A stretch of 64,000 nucleotides of DNA from an uncultured Acidobacteriia bacterium (GTDB lineage: Bacteria; Acidobacteriota; Terriglobia; Bryobacterales; Bryobacteraceae), in NCBI GenBank assembly GCA_903828455.1, contig CAIKMJ010000062.1:1-64000 (forward strand). The letters run 5' to 3'. Positions 19,760 through 27,970 of the stretch are shown piece by piece (within the stretch, counting starts at the first letter, position 1; the number at the start of each line of letters is the position of its first letter). The notes under the pieces are model-generated. The model was given only the letters and a program-made list of their open reading frames with translations, did not search any database and was not told the DNA's origin. A program made the translations under genes and the position numbers.

Positions 19760-20230
19760 ATGCTTGCCCCGCTAAGCTCTCTGACACGCGAAAACATGGA
19801 ATCCCGCCGGCTTGAAGCAGCACAGGATCTGCTGGCCGGTGTCTCTCAATCGAAGGTAGCGCGCCGCTATGGCGTGAGCCGTACTACGGCGTCACGCTGG
19901 CATCGCTCCATCGTCCACAAAGGCGTCGACGGCCTGAAACTGCGCCGCGCAACGGGCCGGCCCAGCCGTCTCACCGCCGATCAGGTAGATGAAATCCGCA
20001 GGATGCACGCCGAAGGTGCCATGGCGCACGGCTTCCGCAGCGACCGCTGGACCACAGGCCGCCTGGCCGATGCCATTGAACGCAAGTTCGGCATCCGCTA
20101 CGATCAGGACCACGTCGGCCGCCTGATGCACAAGTTCGGCCTCCGCGAGCGCCGCTTCGTTTACGCTCCCGCGCCGTCCTACGCTCCGGTTCCTTCGGTC
20201 GAAATCGGAATTCAACAGGCTTCGGTTTAA
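19760..20230 (+). CDS. Orphan helix-turn-helix/winged-helix protein, IS630 N-terminal type
   Basis: Predicted DNA-binding protein of 156 residues. Residues about 31-53 (SQSKVARRYGVSRTTASRWH) form a helix-turn-helix, followed by the IS630-type linker (ATGRPSRLTADQVDEIRRM) and a winged domain (DRWTTGRLADAIERKFGIRY, VGRLMHKFGL). These are the DNA-binding half of IS630/Tc1-like transposases, but the DDE catalytic half is absent: the protein ends in a short Pro/Ala tail at TAA 20228-20230. No IS ends are visible. It may be a transposase remnant or a domesticated regulator. ATG 19796 (MESRRLEAAQ) is an alternative start. Its stop shares the TTAA palindrome with the stop of the convergent gene. Confidence 0.7.
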   Translation: MLAPLSSLTRENMESRRLEAAQDLLAGVSQSKVARRYGVSRTTASRWHRSIVHKGVDGLKLRRATGRPSRLTADQVDEIRRMHAEGAMAHGFRSDRWTTGRLADAIERKFGIRYDQDHVGRLMHKFGLRERRFVYAPAPSYAPVPSVEIGIQQASV

Positions 20231-20559
20231 CAGCTTCTCCTTTCGCCTTCTCGAAGTGCGACGGCGCGCCGGACATCTACATCCGGCGCGCCCGGCACAT
20301 CCTCGCGAAATACGAGCCAGTATTCTTTTGCGGGCGGCAGAGATTCCGGCAGTTCCCCCGATGCGAACCATTGTTCCGGGTGCGCCTGCCAGTCGTCCCG
20401 TTTCCAGAACTTTCCTGCGTAGAAATAGAGCTGGTCAGGAGTCGACTTCGCCCACGCCGGCTCCGCAAGACCGCCGTTCCAGTACTAAAATCCTGCCCAC
20501 CCTGCCAGACCAGGTGACGCAATCAGCGCCAACGCCAGTAGAGCTCCGCGGAGTGGCAT
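20227..20559 (-). pseudogene. Small exported protein gene with in-frame amber codon
   Basis: Reading from ATG 20559 gives a 24-residue signal-like start (MPLRGALLALALIASPGLAG), then TAG at 20487-20485, then 85 further residues in the same frame to TAA 20229-20227: YWNGGLAEPAWAKS, LYFYAGKFWKRDDWQAHPEQ, KEYWLVFREDVPGAPDV. The rich Trp/Tyr content, the balanced charge and the perfect frame across the TAG suggest a real protein interrupted by one base change (a Trp TGG or Tyr TAC would be simplest). I do not recognise a family. The stop overlaps the convergent helix-turn-helix gene by sharing TTAA. Either a recent pseudogene, a sequencing error, or stop-codon readthrough. Confidence 0.55.
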
Positions 20560-20698
20560 ATTCTCAAATGCCGCCGAACACCGGCGCCTACCCTGAAGAT
20601 CCAACAATATTCTGATGAATTACGTGGAATAACCGGAAAGCCGTCGGACTTCAACTGCGAATATCGTCCCGGTGTCCGGGCCCGAAGTGCACCGCTGT

Positions 20699-21130
20699 TT
20701 AGACCCCGAGGACTTCAACCTCAAGTCCCTGGAACTGCACAAAGCCGCGATCGAAGCTCGCAACCCTGCGGGATGAAGCGATTGCGAACGCGGCCAGATA
20801 GATGTCGGCGACAAGCTGCGATGCCGGCGAGTTGCAGCGGAAAAGGCGAGGCAGCATTTCGTCGATGCCTTCGGGCTCCGGCGCAAATTCAAATCGCTCA
20901 TCCTCGAGTACCTTCGAGACCAGCGCCCACGCTCGCGACAGCGAAACAGCGTGCGGCCCCACCACGCTTCTGTTTCCGAGCAGGCGAATGACGGAGAACT
21001 GAACGGTCCGGCAAACCACGGCTTCCCCTGCGGACAGCTCATTGGCCCACCGGCGCGCAATTTCATGGTGCTCATGCTGACTGAACAACAGCGCGAACAG
21101 CACGTTGACATCGAGCAGAACCTGCTTCAT
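20699..21130 (-). CDS. vapC: PIN-domain toxin ribonuclease (VapC family)
   Basis: Toxin of a type II toxin-antitoxin pair; VapC enzymes are Mg-dependent ribonucleases that cleave tRNA or rRNA. The 143-residue chain has the PIN acidic residues in LLDVNVLFALL (first Asp), a middle Glu region, and VADIYLAAFAIAS followed by ASFDRGF near the end. The start overlaps the antitoxin stop (ATGA at 21127-21130), the usual vapBC order. Confidence 0.9.
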   Translation of the reverse strand: MKQVLLDVNVLFALLFSQHEHHEIARRWANELSAGEAVVCRTVQFSVIRLLGNRSVVGPHAVSLSRAWALVSKVLEDERFEFAPEPEGIDEMLPRLFRCNSPASQLVADIYLAAFAIASSRRVASFDRGFVQFQGLEVEVLGV

Positions 21131-21351
21131 CCGAACATCGCTTCATCGATTTGTTCGCGTGTGGGCGAAGCGACTTTGGGACCGCCGGGGTCGCCGATAG
21201 AGGGCAGTTCCAGCCGCGACTTGGCCTTCCGCGGTGAAATGCGCAGCTCCAACGCCTCAATCATCAATTTTTTCAGAGATATACCGCTCATGGCTGCGGT
21301 TTTCTTCGCTCGACACAGAAGATCGTCGGGAAGCTCCACAGTCGTTCTCAT
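21127..21351 (-). CDS. vapB: Ribbon-helix-helix antitoxin (VapB-like)
   Basis: Antitoxin of 74 residues beginning MRTTVELPDDLLCRAKK, the typical ribbon-helix-helix strand and helix, with a C-terminal toxin-binding tail (PSIGDPGGPKVASPTREQ). The longer frame from 21510 was rejected because its extra residues have no resemblance to the family and cross the promoter region. Autoregulation with VapC is expected: a direct repeat and palindrome overlap the start at 21350-21371. Confidence 0.88.
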   Translation of the reverse strand: MRTTVELPDDLLCRAKKTAAMSGISLKKLMIEALELRISPRKAKSRLELPSIGDPGGPKVASPTREQIDEAMFG

Positions 21352-21371
21352 GGCATAATTATGGCATATTG
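21350..21371. promoter_or_regulatory. vapB: Putative VapB operator
   Basis: ATGGCATA occurs twice with an 11-bp period (21350-21357 and 21361-21368), and CATAATTATG (21354-21363) between them is a perfect 10-bp palindrome. The element touches the antitoxin start codon, where autorepressing ribbon-helix-helix antitoxins commonly bind. Confidence 0.45.
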
Positions 21372-21427
21372 TGCGGCAAGGGATCCTCGTTGATTCCGGA
21401 CACCCAAAATGCGCGACACTATGACAA

Positions 21428-22780
21428 ATGCGCTTAACCGGTTTCACCCCCGCCGCGAGTGTACTTTGCCTCTGTGCCGCCGTCGCCAGTTCCGCTTTCG
21501 CCGCCGGCAAGATCTTCCCCTATAACTACGTTCAGGAAGACCTGCCCAACGGCCTCCGCCTCATCACCATCCCCACCGACTACCGCAACATTGTCGCCCT
21601 CTACATCGTCGTCGGCGCCGGCTCCCGCAACGAGGTCGAGCCCGGCAAGAGCGGCTTCGCTCATCTGTTCGAACACCTCATGTTCCGCGGCACCGCCGAA
21701 TATTCGGCCGAGCGTTACCAGCAGGAACTCTCCAGCGCCGGCGCCGCCTCCAACGCCTTCACCACGAGCGACTTCACTGCCTATCACACGACTTTCTCGA
21801 AAGAAGACCTCCCGCGCATCCTCTCCATGGAAGCCGACCGCTTCCAGCACCTCTCGGTCGACGAGGCCGCCTACAAGACCGAAACCCGCGCCGTCCTCGG
21901 CGAATTCAATAAGAACAGCGCCAATCCCCAGCAGAAACTCTACGAAGTCATGCGCGCCACCGCCTTCCGCGCCCACACCTACCGGCACACCACCATGGGT
22001 TTTCTCGAAGATGTGGAGGCCATGCCGAACGAATACGAATACAGCCGCGAATTCTACAGCCGCTATTACCGGCCCGAATACACCACCATCATCGTGGTCG
22101 GCGATGTGGAAGCGAAAAAGGTGCGTTCGCTGGTCGATGAGCGTTGGGGCGTCTGGAAGCGCGGCGACTATAAGCCGCAAATCCCGGCCGAACCGCCGCA
22201 GGATGGCCCGCGCACGGCAAACATCGATTGGCCCAGCCCCACGCTGCCCTTCGTGGAAGTCGCCTATCGCGGTCCCGCCTTCGCCGATGAGTCGCCCGAA
22301 ACGGCCGCGCTCGATGCCACCGCTCGCCTGCTGTTCGACCACTCGGCGCCGCTCTACCAGAAGCTCGTAATCAACGAGCAGAAGCTCGACAGCCTCAACG
22401 CCGGCCCTCCGGACAATCTCGATCCCGAACTGTTCGGAGCCATCGCCCGCGTCAAGAAGGAGAGCGACGTACCTCAGGTGACGAAGGAAATTATCGCCGC
22501 CATCGAAGAGTTTGCCTCCAAACCGGTGGACGCGAAAACGCTCGAAGCACTGAAGCAGCACGTGCGCTACGAATTCGTTCTCCGCATGTCCAACAGCGAA
22601 GCCATTGCCGAGTCCGTGGCCCGCTTCGTCGCGCTGCGCCGCACCCCCGAAGCCATCAACCGCTATTTCGATTTCTACGCGAAGCTCACGCCGCAGGATC
22701 TCCAGCGCGTCGCCCGGCAATATCTGACGGAAAAGAACCGCACGGTCGTGACTCTGGCCACGAAGGCGGTGACGAAGTGA
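21428..22780 (+). CDS. M16 zinc metalloprotease (catalytic subunit), exported
   Basis: Pitrilysin/MPP-type peptidase of 450 residues with a Sec signal (SVLCLCAAVASSAFAAG). The inverted zinc motif HLFEH is at residues 79-83 and the third ligand is probably Glu159 in TETRAVLGEFNKNS, 76 residues on, as in the family. The C-terminal half (VARQYLTEKNRTVV) is the M16 inactive-type domain. It overlaps the next gene by ATGA; the next protein lacks HxxEH, so the pair probably makes a heterodimer in the periplasm that digests peptides. Confidence 0.93.
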   Translation: MRLTGFTPAASVLCLCAAVASSAFAAGKIFPYNYVQEDLPNGLRLITIPTDYRNIVALYIVVGAGSRNEVEPGKSGFAHLFEHLMFRGTAEYSAERYQQELSSAGAASNAFTTSDFTAYHTTFSKEDLPRILSMEADRFQHLSVDEAAYKTETRAVLGEFNKNSANPQQKLYEVMRATAFRAHTYRHTTMGFLEDVEAMPNEYEYSREFYSRYYRPEYTTIIVVGDVEAKKVRSLVDERWGVWKRGDYKPQIPAEPPQDGPRTANIDWPSPTLPFVEVAYRGPAFADESPETAALDATARLLFDHSAPLYQKLVINEQKLDSLNAGPPDNLDPELFGAIARVKKESDVPQVTKEIIAAIEEFASKPVDAKTLEALKQHVRYEFVLRMSNSEAIAESVARFVALRRTPEAINRYFDFYAKLTPQDLQRVARQYLTEKNRTVVTLATKAVTK

Positions 22781-24267
22781 TCCGCCCGCTCGCGAGCCTC
22801 CTCTGTCTCGGCCTCGCGGCCAGCATGGCCGCCAGCGCGGCAGGTCCGCGCGTCGTCGCGCTGCCGAGTAAATCCCCGCTGGTGACGATCCGCCTCGTCT
22901 TCACCACCGGCTCGGCCTCCGACCCGGCCGCCAAACCCGGCCTCGCCAATCTGACCGGCGCGATGCTCGGCGAAAGCGGCACTCGCGATCTCACCTACAA
23001 GCAGATCGTTGACGCGCTCTACCCCATGGCCACCACCGTTCATGTCTATTCCGACAAGGAAATGACCACCTTCGTCGGCCAGACGCATGTCGATAATCTC
23101 GACCGGTTTTACGGCCTGATGCGGGACATGATCCTCCACCCCGGCTGGCGCGACGACGATTTCGCGCGCGTACGCGACAATACCGTCAACGCTCTCCGCG
23201 TCTCCCTCCGCGGCAACAACGACGAAGAACTGGGCAAAGAGGAACTCTACAATCTCATCTACTCCGGCCACCCCTACGGCCACGAAAATCTGGGCACCGC
23301 CGCGGCTCTCGCCGGCATGACCGTGGGCGATCTGCAGGGCTTCTACAAGGCGCACTACACGCAGGCGAATCTCATCATCGGACTGGCAGGCGGCTATCCC
23401 GCCTCATTCGCCGCTCGCGTGACGAAGGATTTTTCCGCGCTCCCGGCAGGCCAGCCGGACAGCGTCACGCTCCCCGCACCCGCGGGCATCGCGCAAAATC
23501 AGCTGACCATTGTGGCCAAGGACACGCGCTCGGTCGCATGGTCGTTCGGCTTGCCCATCGAAGTGAAGCGAGGCGACCCGGACTTCGCCTCGCTGCTCGT
23601 CGCCCAGAGCTACCTCGGACAGCATCGCCTCAGCAGCGGCGTGTTGTTCAGCCGCATGCGCGAACTGCGCGGCCTGAACTACGGCGATTATGCCTACATC
23701 GAATACTTCCCGCGCGGCATGTTCGCGCTGGAGCCCGAGCCCAACATCGCCCGTCGCCAGCAGATATTTCAGATCTGGATCCGGCCCGTGGAACCGGCCA
23801 ATGCCGGCTTCGCGCTGCGTGCGGCTGCTTTCGAGCTGAATAAGCTGATCGAAAAAGGAATGTCGCAGGCCGATTTCGACCGCACGAAGACCTTCCTTTC
23901 GAAATACGTCAACGTACTGACGAAGTCGAAGTCGGAAGAGCTTGGCTATGCGATCGACAGCGCTTATTACGGCATTCCCGCATATGGGGATTACCTGAAA
24001 GCGGCGCTCAGCAAATTGACGGTGGACGATGTGAACCGCGCGCTGAAGAAACACCTGCGCTCCGACCGGCTGCAGCTGGTCGCGATCGCGAAGGATGCCG
24101 AAGCACTCCGCACCGCGCTGACCAGCGGCGACCCGACGCCGGTCACTTACGTGACGGCAAAACCCCAGGAAGTGCTCGACGAAGACAAGATCATCGAGCG
24201 CCTCCCGCTCGGCCTGCGAGCGGAAGACGTGAAGATCGTACCGGTGGAAGAAGTCTTTGAGAAGTAG
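22777..24267 (+). CDS. M16 family protein lacking the zinc motif (partner subunit), exported
   Basis: Partner of the preceding protease, 496 residues, with signal LASLLCLGLAASMAASA. The M16 fold is recognisable (LVFTTGSASDPAAKPGLANLTGAM, YSGHPYGHENLGT, FYKAHYTQANLIIGLAGG, SSGVLFSRMRELRGLNYGDY) but the position of HxxEH reads GLANLTGAML, so zinc cannot be bound there. The segment SRMRELRGLNYGDYAYIEYF is the Arg/Tyr-type substrate-holding region. This active/inactive pairing is known for bacterial M16 heterodimers. Translationally coupled by ATGA. Confidence 0.92.
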   Translation: MIRPLASLLCLGLAASMAASAAGPRVVALPSKSPLVTIRLVFTTGSASDPAAKPGLANLTGAMLGESGTRDLTYKQIVDALYPMATTVHVYSDKEMTTFVGQTHVDNLDRFYGLMRDMILHPGWRDDDFARVRDNTVNALRVSLRGNNDEELGKEELYNLIYSGHPYGHENLGTAAALAGMTVGDLQGFYKAHYTQANLIIGLAGGYPASFAARVTKDFSALPAGQPDSVTLPAPAGIAQNQLTIVAKDTRSVAWSFGLPIEVKRGDPDFASLLVAQSYLGQHRLSSGVLFSRMRELRGLNYGDYAYIEYFPRGMFALEPEPNIARRQQIFQIWIRPVEPANAGFALRAAAFELNKLIEKGMSQADFDRTKTFLSKYVNVLTKSKSEELGYAIDSAYYGIPAYGDYLKAALSKLTVDDVNRALKKHLRSDRLQLVAIAKDAEALRTALTSGDPTPVTYVTAKPQEVLDEDKIIERLPLGLRAEDVKIVPVEEVFEK

Positions 24268-24270
24268 AGG

Positions 24271-24441
24271 TTAGTCTTTCACTTCTACTTCGGATTTGAT
24301 CTCTTTCACCGAACGCTTGAAATTGCGAATTCCTTCGGCGAGGCCCTTACCGAGTTCGGGCAGCTTTTGCGGTCCCCAGAAAATGACGGCGACCGCCAGG
24401 ATGACCAGCAGATGCCTCGGTTGCAGTAAATCTTCGATCAT
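24271..24441 (-). CDS. tatA: Sec-independent translocase component TatA/E
   Basis: Short gene of 56 codons. The product begins MIEDLLQPRHLLVILAVAVI, a single membrane helix, followed by the hinge FWGPQKLPELGKGLAEG and an amphipathic helix IRNFKRSVKEIKSE, ending VEVKD. The FG-P-KLPELG motif of TatA is clear (here WGPQKLPELG). TatA oligomers form the pore for folded proteins. The stop lies three bases beyond the M16 stop on the other strand. At least three Tat leaders are encoded elsewhere in this window. No tatB or tatC is adjacent. Confidence 0.9.
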   Translation of the reverse strand: MIEDLLQPRHLLVILAVAVIFWGPQKLPELGKGLAEGIRNFKRSVKEIKSEVEVKD

Positions 24442-24471
24442 AATTTCGTCCCTTCCGGTATCCGGCAGTGT

Positions 24472-25080
24472 TTAGCGCCGCCCGAAGTGGCGCCAGCCTC
24501 CGCCTCCAACCACTACAGCTCCACCAACATACCCTGGATAGGCATACCCGCCATAAGCCGGACCGTAGTTATACGCGGGCGCATAAGCGTAACCCGGAGC
24601 ATAGCCATCATCCGCCAAATAGGGCTGCGGAGGGTAATAATACGGATCGTAACCATCATAACCATAGCCGTAACCCGGATAGCCGTAACTGTAGTAGGGA
24701 TACCCGAAGCCAAAACCGACACCGTATCGATAGCCGCCGCGGTATCCATATCCACCGCGGTATCCATATCCGCCCCCGGCGAAGCCAGGACCACCGCGAA
24801 TCGCACCACCAGGAATGGCGCCGCTATGAATGGCCCCACCGCCAACCGCACCGCCACCCACGCTGCCGCCCACGCTGCCGCCCCGCGCCGCGCCGCCACC
24901 GGCTCCGCGTGTGGCAAACGCCGCGCCGCCAAATCCTCTCGCAGAGTTCACCTGGGCAGAACCGCCGCCGCGAGAGCCACCACCGCCTCGCGAAGCCGCG
25001 AAGCTCGGGGCGCCGAAACCCAGCCCGAAAACCAGCATCGACAGAACCAGCATCGACAGAACCAGCATTCGTTTGCTCAT
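24472..25080 (-). CDS. Glycine/tyrosine-rich exported protein
   Basis: Low-complexity exported protein of 202 residues. A signal region contains a duplicated VLSML block encoded by a 15-bp repeat (25031-25069). Then come a Gly/Ser/Ala-rich half (repeats such as GGSVGGSVGGG) and a Gly/Tyr half with YGYRGG units encoded by an 18-bp repeat (24737-24772) and PYYYPPQPYLADD. The C-terminus is basic (GWRHFGRR). Similar compositions occur in surface or structural proteins, but no family can be named and no enzymatic motif is visible. It sits 30 bp from tatA on the same strand. Confidence 0.75.
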   Translation of the reverse strand: MSKRMLVLSMLVLSMLVFGLGFGAPSFAASRGGGGSRGGGSAQVNSARGFGGAAFATRGAGGGAARGGSVGGSVGGGAVGGGAIHSGAIPGGAIRGGPGFAGGGYGYRGGYGYRGGYRYGVGFGFGYPYYSYGYPGYGYGYDGYDPYYYPPQPYLADDGYAPGYAYAPAYNYGPAYGGYAYPGYVGGAVVVGGGGWRHFGRR

Positions 25081-25294
25081 GGGAAACCTCTTCCGCTTGC
25101 AGAATACCGCCGTTTTACGTCTTCCTTACACCTGCTCAGACGTTCGCCGGCACCCTCGCGGTTGCTCCCGCGGCCATTAATGTTCCTCCATCCTGTGCTG
25201 TCACGTCCCGTTTGCCCTCCCAAACTGTCCACCAGCGATAATGAATTTCATCGGTCAGGCGCATGATCGGCTAAACTTCAACGGAAGGACGGTC

Positions 25295-26692
25295 ATGAAA
25301 AAGCTCCCTTTCGCCGGGCTGATCGCCGCGCTCTGCGCCTCCATGGCGCCGGCGCAGATTCCCGCCCTCGACCTTCAATCCGTCCGCCCTGAATTTCTTG
25401 GTGTCTACCGCTCGCTGGTTCAGATCGACAGCACCGCCGGCCACGAGACCAGAGTCGTCGACTATCTTCGCCGCATTCTCGAAGGGGAAGGGATTCCCAC
25501 TCAGACATTCGCGCTCGATCCGGATCGCGCCAATCTCGTCGCCCGGCTCACGGGCAACGGCACCAGACGGCCGCTGCTGATTCTGGCCCATACCGACGTC
25601 GTCCTCGTGCAGCCCGAAAAATGGCCGCTCGACCCCTTCGGCGCCATCATGAAGGACGGCTACGTCTGGGGCCGCGGCACCCGCGACGACAAAGACAAAC
25701 TCGCCACCAACCTGATGGTCATGCTCCTGCTGAAACGCAGCGGCGCCCAACTGGACCGCGACGTCATCTTTCTGGCCGAATCCGGCGAAGAGGCCGACCC
25801 GAAAGGCGTTGGAATCAACTTTATGGTCGAGCACCACTTCGACGCCATCGATGCCGAATTCGCCATTACCGAAGGCGGCAGCGCACGGCTCGCCGGCGGC
25901 GCCGTCAAAACCGTAAGCATCGGCACCGCGGAGAAACTGCCGGCCCGCGTCCGCCTCGTTGCCACCGGCCCGGCCGGTCATGGCTCGGTACCGCGGCTCG
26001 ATAACCCGCTGCTCCGTCTCAGCGCGGCAATCTCCAGACTCGGGGCATGGCAACCGCCGATGCGGCTCAACGACACCACCCGCACTTACCTCGAAAAGCT
26101 CGCCACCATCAGCCCGCCCGCTCAGGCCGCCCGCTACCGCGACCTTCTGCTTCCCGCGCGCACCGCCGCCGCTCAGCGCTACCTCCGCGAGCACGAACCC
26201 GGACTGGACTCCATGCTGCGTACGTCCATCGTGCCCACCATGCTGAAGGCCGGCGTCGCCGCCAATGTCATTCCGTCGGAAGCAGAGGCAACGCTCGATA
26301 TCCGCGCAGTGCCCGGCGAAGACATCGCGAAATTCTACGCTGCAATGGCGCAGATCATCGCCGACCCCGCGGTGAAAATCGTTCCACTCCCGGCCACGCG
26401 TCCGGCCTCTCCCGCTTCGCCGCTGAATACGGAAATGTACCGGACACTCGAAACGGCAGCCCGGCGGCTCTATCCCGGCGTCACGGTTCTGCCGTCCATG
26501 AGCACGGGCGCCAGCGACATGGCGCAGCTTCGCGCCAAAGGCATTCCGAGCTACGGCATCGGCCCCTCGGTCGCCGACGAAGAGAGCAACTACGGGGCCC
26601 ACAGCGATGTGGAACGCCTCGCCGAATCGTCGCTTTACCAGTTTCTGGAATTCACCTGGAGCGTTGTCTCCGAAACCGTCGTTCACAAATAA
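25295..26692 (+). CDS. M20/M28-type metallopeptidase, exported
   Basis: Zinc peptidase of about 465 residues. ATG 25295 has AAGGA eight bases upstream and begins a Sec signal (MKKLPFAGLIAALCASMAPA), so the longer frame was not used. M20 motifs are present: LAHTDVVLVQP (metal ligands), WGRGTRDDKDKLA, and LAESGEEADPKG (catalytic Glu and ligand), the dimerisation domain after GPAGHGSVPR, and the final ligand region YGAHSDVERLAESS. Members act as dipeptidases, carboxypeptidases or deacylases; exact substrate unknown. The BT1-like transporter gene follows 27 bp downstream, so the two may be linked. Confidence 0.9.
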   Translation: MKKLPFAGLIAALCASMAPAQIPALDLQSVRPEFLGVYRSLVQIDSTAGHETRVVDYLRRILEGEGIPTQTFALDPDRANLVARLTGNGTRRPLLILAHTDVVLVQPEKWPLDPFGAIMKDGYVWGRGTRDDKDKLATNLMVMLLLKRSGAQLDRDVIFLAESGEEADPKGVGINFMVEHHFDAIDAEFAITEGGSARLAGGAVKTVSIGTAEKLPARVRLVATGPAGHGSVPRLDNPLLRLSAAISRLGAWQPPMRLNDTTRTYLEKLATISPPAQAARYRDLLLPARTAAAQRYLREHEPGLDSMLRTSIVPTMLKAGVAANVIPSEAEATLDIRAVPGEDIAKFYAAMAQIIADPAVKIVPLPATRPASPASPLNTEMYRTLETAARRLYPGVTVLPSMSTGASDMAQLRAKGIPSYGIGPSVADEESNYGAHSDVERLAESSLYQFLEFTWSVVSETVVHK

Positions 26693-26719
26693 ACCACTGG
26701 CGATACACTCAGACTCGAC

Positions 26720-27970
26720 ATGGCCACCACAACCACCACACAGAAGCAGCGTCCCGACAGTGCCCTGATTCACGCCGCCATCGTCATCATCGTCGGCGTC
26801 CTTGCCACCACGCTGGCGCAGACCCAGCTCCTCGGACGCCTTCCCCTGCAGAACCTTCTTAAGAACGAACTGCATGCCGATCGCACGGCCAACGCCGCCT
26901 TCTTCTTCTGGGTCGGCCTTCCCTGGTACTTCAAACCGTTTGCCGGTATTCTGACCGATGCCTTTCCGCTCCTCGGCAGCCGGCGCCGCAGCTACATTCT
27001 GATCAGCGCGGGCCTCGGCACGCTCGCCTGGTATGGCCTCGCCTTCACGCCGCACGACTACAGCAAGCTGCTTTACGTCTCGCTCGTCATCAACACGTTT
27101 ATGGTGGTCGCCAGCACCGTCGTAGGCGGCTACATGGTGGAAGTCGCACAGGCGAACTCCGGCTCGGGACGGCTCGCCGCGGTCCGCAACTTCGTCCAGC
27201 AGGCCTGCTACATCATCAACGGACCGGTGGCCGGCACGCTGGCCAGCATCGCTTTCGGATGGACAGCGGCGGCCTGCGGCTCCATTCTGTTCCTGCTCGT
27301 TCCGGCGACAGTTTTTTTCCTGAAGGAACAGAAGCGCTACACCGACTCGGACATCCTGCTTGCCGGCGCCTACAGCCAACTCGGCAAAATCGCCTCCGCC
27401 CGCACCATGTGGGCCGCCGCGGGACTCAGCGCCCTCTTCTATCTCGCTCCCGGACTGGCGACGGCCACTTTTTACCGTCAACAGAATGAACTGCACATGA
27501 ACACCGAAGCGCAGGGCTTGCTCCAGTTCCTGTCCGGCATCGCGGGCGTTTCCGCGGCCCTCGCCTACGGTTACGCCTGCCGCCACTGGAATCTCCGCCG
27601 CCTGCTACAGGTGTGCCTCCTCATCGCAACAGTGGCGAACGTGGCGTATGTGCTTTATACAACCCCGGAGCGCGCCCGCATCATCGAAACCTTCAACGGC
27701 TTCGGTTACACCCTGGCCGAACTCGCGCTCATGGATCTTGCCATCCGCGCCACCCCCGCCGGCAGCGAAGGCCTCGGCTTCTCGCTGATGATGAGCGTCC
27801 GCAATCTCGCCCTGTTCGGCACCGACTGGTTCGGCTCCCGGCTCATGGACCAATTTCACATCGGCTACAATTCGCTCGTTTACGCCAACACCGCAACCAC
27901 GCTGATGACCGTACCTCTGGTGTTGCTGCTGCCGAAGCTCATCGTCGGCCGCAGGGATGCGCAGGCTTAG
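26720..27970 (+). CDS. MFS transporter, folate-biopterin (BT1) family
   Basis: Inner-membrane carrier of 416 residues with about 12 hydrophobic segments. The segment WYFKPFAGILTDAFPLLGS followed by RRRSY is the hallmark of the BT1 family, whose known members carry folates and pterins. Another block is VGGYMVEVAQANSGSGRLAAV. Possibly co-transcribed with the upstream peptidase. The substrate is a family-based guess. Its stop overlaps the stop of the outer-membrane protein gene on the opposite strand by four bases. Confidence 0.85.
   Translation: MATTTTTQKQRPDSALIHAAIVIIVGVLATTLAQTQLLGRLPLQNLLKNELHADRTANAAFFFWVGLPWYFKPFAGILTDAFPLLGSRRRSYILISAGLGTLAWYGLAFTPHDYSKLLYVSLVINTFMVVASTVVGGYMVEVAQANSGSGRLAAVRNFVQQACYIINGPVAGTLASIAFGWTAAACGSILFLLVPATVFFLKEQKRYTDSDILLAGAYSQLGKIASARTMWAAAGLSALFYLAPGLATATFYRQQNELHMNTEAQGLLQFLSGIAGVSAALAYGYACRHWNLRRLLQVCLLIATVANVAYVLYTTPERARIIETFNGFGYTLAELALMDLAIRATPAGSEGLGFSLMMSVRNLALFGTDWFGSRLMDQFHIGYNSLVYANTATTLMTVPLVLLLPKLIVGRRDAQA

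Noticed and set aside
19690-21427. Integrated mobile element or genomic island
   Set aside because: The patch holds an orphan transposase-like domain and vapBC, but no integrase, terminal repeats or attachment sites are visible.
25271-27586. 771-codon minus-strand frame opposite the M20 peptidase and BT1 transporter
   Set aside because: Gly/Ala/Val/Asp-rich antisense shadow without motifs; both plus-strand genes are clear.
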